DNA from: Trebonia sp.
Lineage (GTDB): Bacteria > Actinomycetota > Actinomycetes > Streptosporangiales > Streptosporangiaceae
Direction of reading: 5' to 3'
Length of the DNA: 8,093 nucleotides
Assembly: GCA_030038035.1 (NCBI GenBank)
Contig: JASHPP010000260.1
Coordinates: 1 to 8,093, forward strand
Position numbers and translations under genes: made by a program. The notes beneath the pieces were generated by a model that did not search any database, was not told the DNA's origin, and was given only the letters and a program-made list of their open reading frames with translations. This document shows, one piece after another, positions 1-6,186 of this stretch. How positions within the stretch are numbered: the stretch's first letter is position 1; the number at the start of each line of letters is the position of its first letter.

Positions 1-461
1 GCCCGGCCGGCGACGGCCGGGCGAGCGCGGCCGAACTGCATGCCGCCGACATCGACCCGGCCGCGGTGGCCTGCGCCAGGCGCAACGTCGAGCCGGCCGG
101 TGGCCGCGTCTACCTTGGCGACCTGTTCGCCCCGCTGCCCGCGGCGCTGCGCGGCCGCGTGACGATCCTGATCTGCAACGCGCCGTACGTGCCGACCAAG
201 GACATCGGCACGCTGCCGCCTGAAGCCCGTGACCACGAGCCGCGCGCCGCCCTCGACGGGGGTCTGGACGGGCTGGCCGTGCTGCGCCGGGTGGCGGCGC
301 AGGCGCCACGCTGGCTCGCGCGTGGCGGCCGCCTGCTGGTGGAGACCAGCGACCGCCAGGCGCCGCCGATGGCGGCGGCGATGTCCGCGGCCGGCCTGAC
401 CGCGCGGGTGCACGGCTGCGCCGGGGAAGGCGCCACGGTGGTCACGGGGGAAGCACCGTGA
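1..461 (+). CDS. PrmC/HemK-related N5-glutamine methyltransferase-like protein (5'-truncated)
   Basis: The 5' end lies outside the window; the reading frame is open from base 3, upstream of the first in-frame start-like codon at 66. What is visible is the C-terminal part of a class I SAM-dependent methyltransferase fold. It shows a motif II-like stretch (HAADIDPAAVACARRNV) that normally contacts the SAM ribose, an acidic YLGDLF stretch, and the signature NAPYVPT in the position of the NPPY substrate-binding motif of PrmC/HemK. A conserved-looking tail follows: EARDHEPRAALDGGLDGLAVLRRVA, then GGRLLVETSDRQA. PrmC proper methylates the Gln of the GGQ motif in peptide release factors. The NAPY form fits the actinobacterial PrmC-related subfamily usually annotated as putative protein N(5)-glutamine methyltransferase, whose substrate is not settled. 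The TGA stop overlaps the GTG start of the next gene, so the two are probably translationally coupled. Confidence 0.85.
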   Translation, partial: PAGDGRASAAELHAADIDPAAVACARRNVEPAGGRVYLGDLFAPLPAALRGRVTILICNAPYVPTKDIGTLPPEARDHEPRAALDGGLDGLAVLRRVAAQAPRWLARGGRLLVETSDRQAPPMAAAMSAAGLTARVHGCAGEGATVVTGEAP

Positions 462-1654
462 CGATCCGGGTCAGCGCCGCGCAGCGCCGCGCCAGGCTCA
501 TGGCCAGGCACCGGCTGTCCGCGCCCGCCGCGACGGTCACCGAGGCCGCCGAGTCGGTGGTCGCACTGCACGCCACCGACCCGGTGACCGTGTACCTGTC
601 GGCGTGGGCCCGCACCCAGGCGGCCGGCACGGTGGCGGTGGACGAGGCGCTGTTTGAGACGCGAGGGATCGTTCGGATGCTGGGAATGCGCCGGACCGTG
701 TTCGTGGTTCCGGCCCCGCTCCTGCCTGTCGTGCAGCGGGCCTGCACGGACGATGTCGCACGCCGGCTGCGGCGGCAACTGGAGCGGGACCTGGGGAACG
801 GGGGCATCGGCGGGGCGGACGTGGCCGGCTGGCTGCGGGACACGGAGGCGGGCGTGCTGCGGGCGCTCGCCGCGCGGGGCAGCGCGACCGGCGCGCAGCT
901 GTCAGCCGACGAGCCGCGGCTGCGGACGCAGCTCGTTTACGTGCCGGACAAGAGTTACGGCGGGGCGGCGAACATCACCAGCCGGGTGCTCGTGCTGCTC
1001 GCCGCCGAAGGGCACATGATCCGCGGGCACCGCCGCGGCGGCTGGTCTTCCGGGCAGTTCGAGTGGTTCCCCGCGCAGGCGTGGCTGGCCGACCCGGATG
1101 GCGCCGGCGGGGCGGACGGCGCCGGCCTTGACGCGGCGGCGGCACGGACCGAGCTGGCGCGGCGGTGGCTGCTCGCGTTCGGGCCCGCGCCCGTTTCCGA
1201 CCTGCAGTGGTGGGGCGGCTGGACCGCCGCGCAGACCAGGGCCGCGCTTGCCGCGCTGCCGGTGCGGGAGGCGGACCTGGACGGGCAGCCCGCCATCCTG
1301 CTCGCAGGCGACGAGGATTTCGGGGATCGCGCCGGCCCGGCGGCGGCTTTGCTGCCGGCGCTTGACCCTACCCCGATGGGCTGGCAGTCGCGCGGCTGGT
1401 TCCTCGGTCCGCACGGCGGGGCGCTGTTCGACCGCACAGGCAACATCGGGCCGACGGTCTGGTGGGCGGGCCGCGTCGTGGGCGGCTGGGCGCAGCGCGC
1501 GTCCGGCGAGGTTGCCTGGCGGGCGCTCGAGGACGTCGGCGCGGAGGCGTCGGCCGCCATCGCCGCGCACGCGGCCCGGCTGGAGTCCTGGCTGGGCGCT
1601 GCCCGGGTGACGCCGCGCTTCCGCACCCCGCTGGAACGCGAGCTGTCCGCTTAG
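458..1654 (+). CDS. winged-helix DNA-binding domain protein (HTH_42 / AlkZ-like family)
   Basis: 398 residues from a GTG start that overlaps the upstream stop as GTGA, with a GGGGGAAG Shine-Dalgarno-like run at 446-453. The protein resembles the HTH_42 family (PF06224, formerly DUF1006), built from tandem winged helices. Recognisable stretches are ALHATDPVTVYLSAWAR (about residues 36-52), MRRTVFVVP (77-85), TRSRVL-like NITSRVLVLLAAEG (172-185), SSGQFEWFP (197-205), ARRWLLAFGPAPVSDLQWW (mid-protein) and a C-terminal GNIGPTVWWAGRVVGGW segment. Family members AlkZ and YcaQ are DNA glycosylases that unhook interstrand crosslinks and alkylated bases, using QxQ or QxD near residue 37-39. Here the aligned triplet appears to be H38-A39-T40, so glycosylase activity cannot be assumed. 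The family call is strong. Function is either DNA repair or plain DNA binding. No signal peptide or membrane segment is seen. Confidence 0.85.
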   Translation: MTIRVSAAQRRARLMARHRLSAPAATVTEAAESVVALHATDPVTVYLSAWARTQAAGTVAVDEALFETRGIVRMLGMRRTVFVVPAPLLPVVQRACTDDVARRLRRQLERDLGNGGIGGADVAGWLRDTEAGVLRALAARGSATGAQLSADEPRLRTQLVYVPDKSYGGAANITSRVLVLLAAEGHMIRGHRRGGWSSGQFEWFPAQAWLADPDGAGGADGAGLDAAAARTELARRWLLAFGPAPVSDLQWWGGWTAAQTRAALAALPVREADLDGQPAILLAGDEDFGDRAGPAAALLPALDPTPMGWQSRGWFLGPHGGALFDRTGNIGPTVWWAGRVVGGWAQRASGEVAWRALEDVGAEASAAIAAHAARLESWLGAARVTPRFRTPLERELSA

Positions 1655-1681
1655 CCGGTCATAGCCGGTCATAGCCGGTCT
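1652..1681 (+). repeat. three tandem copies of a 10-base unit, TAGCCGGTCA
   Basis: The unit TAGCCGGTCA occurs at 1652-1661 and 1662-1671, followed by TAGCCGGTCT at 1672-1681, whose last base differs. The first copy begins exactly at the TAG stop of the winged-helix gene, so the array creates three TAG triplets 10 bases apart, each in a different frame. It could be slippage-generated, or a short direct-repeat operator in the leader of the PII gene. No function can be assigned from sequence alone. Confidence 0.85.
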
Positions 1682-1765
1682 TTGCCCGCACGGCCGGCAC
1701 TTCAGGGACGTTAGCCTCTCCGGCGCGAGCGGTGCCCGAGGGATGCTTTTGCCGTAGCCGTGGCG

Positions 1766-1784
1766 GCCAGCCGCGGGGGCTGGC
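1766..1784 (+). other. hairpin in the leader of the PII gene
   Basis: A perfect 7-bp stem (GCCAGCC at 1766-1772, GGCTGGC at 1778-1784) encloses a 5-base loop. It sits 41 bases before the PII start codon and is not followed by a T-run, so a classical terminator is unlikely. It may be a leader RNA structure, a weak terminator of the upstream unit, or chance in very GC-rich DNA. Confidence 0.35.
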
Positions 1785-1807
1785 TCACCGGGCTGCCGGA
1801 CGACGGG

Positions 1808-1815
1808 AAGGAGGT
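1808..1815 (+). promoter_or_regulatory. ribosome binding site that fixes the PII start
   Basis: AAGGAGGT is a full match to the Shine-Dalgarno consensus and lies 10 bases before the GTG at 1826. It supports the internal GTG start rather than the upstream in-frame GTG at 1760, which would add 22 residues with no counterpart in PII proteins. Confidence 0.75.
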
Positions 1816-1825
1816 CGAGTGCGAG

Positions 1826-2164
1826 GTGAAGCTGATCACCGCGATCGTCAAGCCGGAACGGCTCGACGACGTGACGCTTGCAGTGACCGGCGCCGGGGCG
1901 CGCGGGATGACCGTGACGGAGGTCCGCGGGTTTGGCCAGCAGTACGGGTACCAGGCCGCCGTCCATCCGGCGGACCGCCCGATCCTGATGCTGCCCAAAT
2001 TGCGCGTTGACGTTATCGTCGCCGACGAGGCGGCCGGGCCGGTGGCCGACGCGATCGCCAAGTCGGTCAACACCGGCGCGATCGGCGACGGGAAGATCTG
2101 GGTCTGCCCCGTGGACAGCGTGCTGCGGGTCAGGACCGGCGAGCGCGACGGCGCCGCGGCGTGA
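1826..2164 (+). CDS. P-II family signal transduction protein (GlnB/GlnK-like), T-loop Tyr51 absent
   Basis: 112 residues, exactly the length of E. coli GlnB, and it aligns to GlnB without gaps from MKLITAIVKP to RTGE. PII trimers sense ATP/ADP and 2-oxoglutarate and control ammonium transporters, glutamine synthetase regulation and other targets through the T-loop. Ligand residues are kept: Thr29, Gly37, Gln39, Lys58, Gly87, Gly89, Lys90, Arg101 and Arg103. The C-terminal PII signature (TGAIGDGKIWVCPV, 83-96) is intact. The T-loop, however, reads GYQAAVHPADRPILMLPK: position 51 is Arg instead of the Tyr that is uridylylated or adenylylated, position 49 is Ala rather than the Ser phosphorylated in cyanobacteria, and position 46 is Val. 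No amtB or glnD is adjacent in the window. It is probably a paralogue with different partners or with control by ligand only. The family is certain; targets are unknown. The gene name is left blank because it is not a canonical GlnB/GlnK. Confidence 0.95.
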   Translation: MKLITAIVKPERLDDVTLAVTGAGARGMTVTEVRGFGQQYGYQAAVHPADRPILMLPKLRVDVIVADEAAGPVADAIAKSVNTGAIGDGKIWVCPVDSVLRVRTGERDGAAA

Positions 2165-2195
2165 GCCGCCGGGTGCGCGGGCAGTACGTCGAGCG

Positions 2196-2717
2196 CTACC
2201 AGTACCGCGGCTGGCCGGGGATGGTTTCCAGGTCGGTGATGAGCAGGTCGCGGTCTTCCTGCTCGGCGATGTCCGCGGCAGCGGCCAGGGCCTGGTCGGT
2301 GTACTCCCTGGCGAGTCCGGCGTCCCCGGCGACAGCGTGGGCGCGGGCCAGCGCCTCGCAGGCGAAGGCGAGATCCCAGTCGCCTATGCCGTTCTCCTGG
2401 CACAGGTCGAGAGCCCGCCGGGCATGGTGCAGCGCGGGCTCCGCGCGCCCGAGGACGGCGTAGACACGGGAGATCTGCCATTCGCCGCGGGCCAGGTGCG
2501 CCGGGGTCGCGGTGGGAACCTGGCCCCAGTGATAGCGGGAGGCATGCGCCGCGTGGATCATGCGGTCGTCGTCGGCCCTGGTCCGCCTCTCCTGCTCGAG
2601 CAGCCGCCAGGTCTCGTTGAACAGCTGCGCGGCCAGCAGCCTGGCGTCGGTGACGGTGCCGGTACCAGGGGCGCTCATGGCGGACGGGACCGTGGCCTGC
2701 GGGTCCGGCTCTGTCAT
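2196..2717 (-). CDS. small tetratricopeptide-repeat-like protein
   Basis: 173 residues from the ATG at 2717, four bases after the cysS stop. No Shine-Dalgarno sequence is visible, so translation probably re-initiates from cysS. The first about 25 residues look disordered (Pro, Ala, Ser, Thr-rich). Residues about 26-64 form a helical segment (DARLLAAQLFNETWRLLEQERRTRADDDRMIHAAHASRYHW). Two TPR-like helix pairs follow: about 74-108 (ARGEWQISRVYAVLGRAEPALHHARRALDLC) and about 115-149 (LAFACEALARAHAVAGDAGLAREYTDQALAAA). TPR proteins act as protein-protein interaction scaffolds. No catalytic motif, signal peptide or membrane segment is present. The gene converges on the PII gene, with 31 bases between the stops. 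I do not recognise a characterised family. The open frame extends upstream into cysS, but that part is cysS read in another frame. An alternative start is the ATG at 2678. Confidence 0.8.
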   Translation of the reverse strand: MTEPDPQATVPSAMSAPGTGTVTDARLLAAQLFNETWRLLEQERRTRADDDRMIHAAHASRYHWGQVPTATPAHLARGEWQISRVYAVLGRAEPALHHARRALDLCQENGIGDWDLAFACEALARAHAVAGDAGLAREYTDQALAAAADIAEQEDRDLLITDLETIPGQPRYW

Positions 2718-2721
2718 GCGG

Positions 2722-4212
2722 CTAGCGCAGTTCCCAGGCGGGGCCGGCGGGGGTGTCGGTGACCTGGACGCCGAGCCTTTCCAGTTCGGCGCGGATCTCG
2801 TCGGCGCGGGGCCAGTCGCGTTCGCCGCGGGCCCGGGTGCGTTCGGCGATGAGGCGCTCGATCGCCGCCACCTCGGCCGGGTCGAGGTCGGAGACCGAGC
2901 GGCGGCGGTCGATCGCGCGCGGGTCCAGGTCGGCCAGGCGCAGGCCGAGCAGCGCGTCGGCGGCCGCGACGACGACGCGCAGCCCTTCGGTGCTGACGTC
3001 GGGGTCGCGCAGCGAGTCCTGCAGGGCGGCCAGGATCTTCGGCGTCGCCAGGTCCGCGGAGATCGCCGCGTCCAGCTGGTCCAGGTATTCCGCCGCGGCC
3101 TTGTCGCGGTCACCGGCCTCGTCATCCGCGAGCAGCGCCCGCGCCGCCGCGAGCGACTCGGCCACGGGCAGCGGGCGGAGGAGCGCGACGCGGGCGGCCA
3201 GCCGGCGCAACGTCGCCTGGGCGGCGTCGACCGCCTGCGTGGTGAAGTCGAGCTGGCTGCGGTAGTGGCCGCCGAGCAGGAACAGGCGGTAGGCCATCGG
3301 GTGATAGCCGGCCTGCTCGAGGTCGGCCAGCCGCGGGCCGCCGCCCGCCGACTTGGCGATCTTGGCCGCGTTCATCAGCAGGAACTCGTTGTGCAGCCAG
3401 AACCGCACCCACGGCCGCCCGTCGCCCAGGTACGCCTCGCTCTGCGCGATCTCGTTGACGTGGTGCAGCTCGCGGTGGTCCACCCCGCCGGTGTGGATGT
3501 CGAAGTGCTCGCCGAGCAGCGCGATCGACATTACCGAGCACTCCAGGTGCCAGCCCGGCGCGCCCCAGCCCCACGGCGACTGCCAGCGCATGACGCGGCG
3601 GACCCCGGGTTCCTCGGCCCGCCACAGGGCGAAGTCTGTCTTGTTCCTGCGGCCCTCGACGTGCTCGACCCGCGCGGCCTCCCGCTGCCCGGCCAGGTCC
3701 ATCATCGCCAGCGCGCCGTACCCAGGCGATTTGGACGTGTCGAAGTACAGCCCGGACGGCAGCAGGTAGGCGTAGCCCTTCTCCTGCAGCCGGGCCGCGA
3801 ACTCGATCATCTGCGGCACGTACTCGCTGGCCCGCGGGTACTCATCGGCGGGCAGCACGTTCAGCGCGGCGATGTCCTGAAAGAACGCCTGCGTGTAGAA
3901 AGCCGCGATGTCGGCCACAGAACGGCGCTCGCGTGCCGCCGCGACCTCGAGCTTGTCCTCGCCGGTGTCGCTGTCGGCGACGGCGTGTCCCACGTCGGTG
4001 ATGTTGGTGACGTGGCGGACGGGCAGGCCCTTCCAGCGCAGCGTGCGACGCAGCGTGTCGGCGAACACATACGCCCGCATGTTGCCCAGGTGCGGGAACG
4101 AGTAGACGGTGGGACCGCAGCTGTACAGGCCTACGACAGCCGCGGACGGCGTGAAGTCCTCCGTCCGCCGTCCGAGCGAGTTGTAGAGCCGCAGCTGGTG
4201 ACCGGTCGTCAC
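2722..4212 (-). CDS. cysS: cysteinyl-tRNA synthetase of divergent type (KIAKS variant)
   Basis: 496 residues, full length, from a GTG start preceded by GGGAGG (4217-4222) at a short 4-base spacing. It would charge tRNA-Cys with cysteine in the cytoplasm (class I aminoacyl-tRNA synthetase). Seen in order: SCGPTVY with zinc-ligand Cys32; HLGN (41-44), the HIGH-motif equivalent; NITDVGHAVADSDTGEDK (70-87); the zinc site PGWHLECS (Cys225) and GGVDHRELHHVNE (His250/251, Glu254); KIAKS (284-288) in place of KMSKS with both lysines kept; and a helical C-terminal DALR/anticodon-binding region. The length and C-terminal domain argue against MshC, the shorter mycothiol enzyme. HLGN plus NITDVGH plus KIAKSAGG differ from the HIGH...NVTDIDDK...KMSKSLGN pattern I associate with actinobacterial housekeeping CysS, so this may be a second or transferred copy. 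It lies 54 bases after the acyl-CoA synthetase gene and 4 bases before the TPR gene. Confidence 0.93.
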   Translation of the reverse strand: MTTGHQLRLYNSLGRRTEDFTPSAAVVGLYSCGPTVYSFPHLGNMRAYVFADTLRRTLRWKGLPVRHVTNITDVGHAVADSDTGEDKLEVAAARERRSVADIAAFYTQAFFQDIAALNVLPADEYPRASEYVPQMIEFAARLQEKGYAYLLPSGLYFDTSKSPGYGALAMMDLAGQREAARVEHVEGRRNKTDFALWRAEEPGVRRVMRWQSPWGWGAPGWHLECSVMSIALLGEHFDIHTGGVDHRELHHVNEIAQSEAYLGDGRPWVRFWLHNEFLLMNAAKIAKSAGGGPRLADLEQAGYHPMAYRLFLLGGHYRSQLDFTTQAVDAAQATLRRLAARVALLRPLPVAESLAAARALLADDEAGDRDKAAAEYLDQLDAAISADLATPKILAALQDSLRDPDVSTEGLRVVVAAADALLGLRLADLDPRAIDRRRSVSDLDPAEVAAIERLIAERTRARGERDWPRADEIRAELERLGVQVTDTPAGPAWELR

Positions 4213-4235
4213 TGTCCCTCCCTATGTCGCAAGCC

Positions 4236-4241
4236 ATGATA
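4236..4241 (-). promoter_or_regulatory. possible -10 element upstream of cysS
   Basis: On the minus strand the hexamer TATCAT matches TATAAT at five of six positions and would start a leader of roughly 17 bases ahead of cysS. No matching -35 hexamer is visible at normal spacing, and the gap to the upstream gene is only 54 bases. cysS could equally be read through from the acyl-CoA synthetase gene. Confidence 0.2.
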
Positions 4242-4260
4242 GGGGCGGAGGGGAGGGGGG
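4242..4260 (+). other. G-rich purine tract between fadD-like gene and cysS
   Basis: The plus strand carries a 19-base tract that is all G except one C and two A, with G-runs of 4, 2, 4 and 6. It fills most of the 54-base gap. On the transcribed minus strand it is a C-rich tract just before the cysS leader. It could form a G-quadruplex or affect transcription, but no standard signal is recognised. Confidence 0.6.
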
Positions 4261-4266
4261 TGTTAT

Positions 4267-6051
4267 TTACTCGTACAGGCGGCTGATCTCCGCGGCGTAA
4301 CGGTCGGTGATCACCCGGCGGCGCCGCTTCAGCGTGGGCGTGAGCTCGCCGGTCTCGGCCGTCCACTCGTTCGGCAGCACCAGGAACCGGCGGACCTGCT
4401 CGGGCCTGGCCAGGTGCGAGTTCGCCGCGGCGACGGCGCGCTCGATCTCCGCGAGCACCTCCGGACGCCGGGCGAGGTCGGCCGGCGACGCCGCCTCGAT
4501 GCCGTGCTCGCGCGCCCAGGCGGGGGCGGCCTCGGGGTCGAGCACGATCAGCGCGGTCACGTAGTTACGCCGGTCACCGATCGCGCACGCCTGGCCGACC
4601 AGCGGGTGCCGCTGCAGCTCGTACTCGATGAGGGCGGGCGAGATGTTCTTCCCGCCTGAGGTGACGATGAGCTCCTTCTTCCTGTCGGTGATCTTCAGGA
4701 AGCCGTCGGCGTCGACTTCCCCGACGTCGCCGGTGTGCATCCAGCCGTCCGCGTCCACCGCCTCCGCCGTCTGCTCCGGGTCCTTGTAGTAGCCGCCCAT
4801 CACGAGCGGGCCGCGGACCAGCACCTCGCCGTCGTCGGCGACCCGCAGCTCCATGCCGGGCAGCGCGGTGCCGACCGCGCCGACGCGGGTCCGGCCCGGC
4901 GCGGCGATCGTCGCCGCCATCGACAGCTCGGTCATCCCCCAGCCCTCGGTGAACGGCAGCCCGAGCGCCAGGTAGAACTCGATGATCGCCGGGTCGAGCG
5001 GCGCCGCGCCGCTGGAGGCCAGGCGGCAGCGGTCCAGGCCGATCCGGGTGAGTACCGCGTGCCTGACCTGCTCGGGCAGCGCGCGGACAGCGTCGGGCGA
5101 TACGTCGGGCAGCGCGGTCCGCAGCGCCGCATGCAGCTTCTCCCAGACCCGCGGGACCGCGAACAGGGTGGTCGGGTGCACCTGCCCGGCGACCTGGAAC
5201 AGCTGCCTGGGGTCCGGGCAGTGCGCCAGCGTGATCGGGTAGGCCATCGCGCCCCAGTGATCCACCGCCCGGGCGGTCACGTGCGCCACCGGCAGGTAGG
5301 AGATCAGCCGGGCGGAGCCGTCGTCGTCGCTTTGCGCCTCGCGCGGGAGCACCCGGTCGATGGACAGCTGCAGGAAGCGCACATTGCGGTGGGTGAGCAT
5401 GACCGCCTTCGGCTGCCCGGTGGTGCCTGAGGTGTAGATGAGCGTGGCCAGGTCGTCCGTTTCCACCTGACGCCAGGTCTGCTCGAAAAGGCCGGGCGAG
5501 CGCTCCGCCTCGCCGTGGCCAAGGCCGGCCAGCCGCGGCCAGCCGATCGCATCGGCACTGCCGCCGTCGATCACGATGACCTGGCGCAGCTTCGGCAGCT
5601 GGCCCCGGATTGACATCAGCCTGGGCAGGAACTCGCGCTCCACGATGGCCACGCTCGCGTCGCAATGGCCGGCGATATACGCGGCCTGCTCGGCGGACAC
5701 CGTGGGGTAGATGAACACGGGGACGCCGCGGGCATGCATGACGGCGTAGTCCGCGATCGTCGCCTCCGGCCGGTTGCGTGACCAGATCACCGCGAACTCG
5801 CCCGCCCGCAAGCCGATCACGCCGAGACCGAGCGCCAGGTCGCGTACCTGCTCATGCGCCTCGCGGTAGGTCAGCGACCGCCATTGCCCGTCTTCGAGCC
5901 AGCGGTGGGCCTCGGCATCCGGCGCCGCCGCGACCGTGCCGGCGTACGTGGTGAGCAGCGTGCTGTCGGCGATCTCGGCCTCGATCGCGGCGCGCTCCGC
6001 GGCGATGCCTGCCGGCGTTCCTGACCACTCCAGTGTGGACATGCCGAACAT
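4267..6051 (-). CDS. long-chain fatty acyl-CoA synthetase (AMP-forming, FadD15-like)
   Basis: 594 residues in the ANL superfamily (COG1022-type). It activates a fatty acid with ATP to an acyl-adenylate and then transfers it to CoA, probably at the inner face of the membrane. Numbered from the ATG at 6051: P-loop-like YTSGTTGQPK (206-215), core EGWGMTE (369-375), HTGDVGEVDADGFLKITDRKKE (439-460) with the ATP-ribose Asp in TGD and hinge residues in DRKK, GGKNISP (466-472), and C-terminal ELTPTLKRRR, whose Lys (about 575) is the expected A10 catalytic lysine. All catalytic motifs are intact. The ATG at 6051 is chosen because GAGGGG (6057-6062) lies five bases upstream; a GTG at 6057 or an ATG at 6042 are alternatives. 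Substrate chain length cannot be read from sequence. It lies 54 bases upstream of cysS on the same strand, and the hairpin terminator of the preceding unit lies just before it, so it probably has its own promoter. Confidence 0.93.
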   Translation of the reverse strand: MFGMSTLEWSGTPAGIAAERAAIEAEIADSTLLTTYAGTVAAAPDAEAHRWLEDGQWRSLTYREAHEQVRDLALGLGVIGLRAGEFAVIWSRNRPEATIADYAVMHARGVPVFIYPTVSAEQAAYIAGHCDASVAIVEREFLPRLMSIRGQLPKLRQVIVIDGGSADAIGWPRLAGLGHGEAERSPGLFEQTWRQVETDDLATLIYTSGTTGQPKAVMLTHRNVRFLQLSIDRVLPREAQSDDDGSARLISYLPVAHVTARAVDHWGAMAYPITLAHCPDPRQLFQVAGQVHPTTLFAVPRVWEKLHAALRTALPDVSPDAVRALPEQVRHAVLTRIGLDRCRLASSGAAPLDPAIIEFYLALGLPFTEGWGMTELSMAATIAAPGRTRVGAVGTALPGMELRVADDGEVLVRGPLVMGGYYKDPEQTAEAVDADGWMHTGDVGEVDADGFLKITDRKKELIVTSGGKNISPALIEYELQRHPLVGQACAIGDRRNYVTALIVLDPEAAPAWAREHGIEAASPADLARRPEVLAEIERAVAAANSHLARPEQVRRFLVLPNEWTAETGELTPTLKRRRRVITDRYAAEISRLYE

Positions 6052-6056
6052 TGTCA

Positions 6057-6062
6057 CCCCTC
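6057..6062 (-). promoter_or_regulatory. ribosome binding site of the acyl-CoA synthetase gene
   Basis: Minus-strand GAGGGG sits five bases before the ATG at 6051. It overlaps the alternative GTG start at 6057, which argues against that upstream start. Confidence 0.55.
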
Positions 6063-6096
6063 AGCCGTGCGGTGGCTAGGTGGCCAGGGAGTAAAC

Positions 6097-6135
6097 CGGC
6101 TGGCCCGCCCCCCCGTACGGAGGGCGGGCCAGCCG
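6097..6135 (-). terminator. strong GC-rich hairpin, likely terminator of the CHAT/small-protein unit
   Basis: A perfect 14-bp stem (6097-6110 with 6122-6135) encloses an 11-base loop containing the palindrome CCGTACGG. On the minus strand it lies about 50 bases after the stop of the small beta protein and is followed by GTTTAC, a short T-run typical of actinobacterial terminators. It ends 45 bases before the start of the acyl-CoA synthetase gene, separating the two units. The symmetrical stem would also form on the other strand, but no plus-strand gene ends nearby. Confidence 0.7.
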
Positions 6136-6186
6136 CCAGGCCCCGATGTTCATGTCGCCGTCCTGGCCAGGTCCGGCTCAGATCAG

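Noticed and set aside
175..200. NAPY instead of NPPY as a broken methyltransferase motif
   Set aside because: NAPYVPT is, from memory, normal for the actinobacterial PrmC-related subfamily, so it is not a sign of decay.
1760..1825. Upstream GTG start for the PII protein
   Set aside because: It would add 22 residues not found in PII proteins, and the consensus AAGGAGGT supports the start at 1826.
902..1966. A 354-codon minus-strand open frame opposite the winged-helix and PII genes
   Set aside because: It spans two confident genes on the other strand, has low-complexity Arg/Pro/Gly composition and shows no recognisable family.
2718..3125. N-terminal extension of the TPR-like protein
   Set aside because: The extension is cysS sequence in another frame (Arg/Pro/Ser/Thr-rich). 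The natural protein begins MTEPDP at 2717, just after the cysS stop.
2722..4212. MshC (mycothiol ligase) as the identity of the CysRS-like gene
   Set aside because: At 496 residues with a full C-terminal helical and anticodon-binding region, it is too long for MshC, which lacks most of that part.
2560..4239. A 559-codon plus-strand open frame opposite cysS
   Set aside because: It is antisense to a clear CysRS with all family motifs. Its translation is Val/Arg/Gln-rich and shows no domain, as expected for a GC-rich shadow frame.
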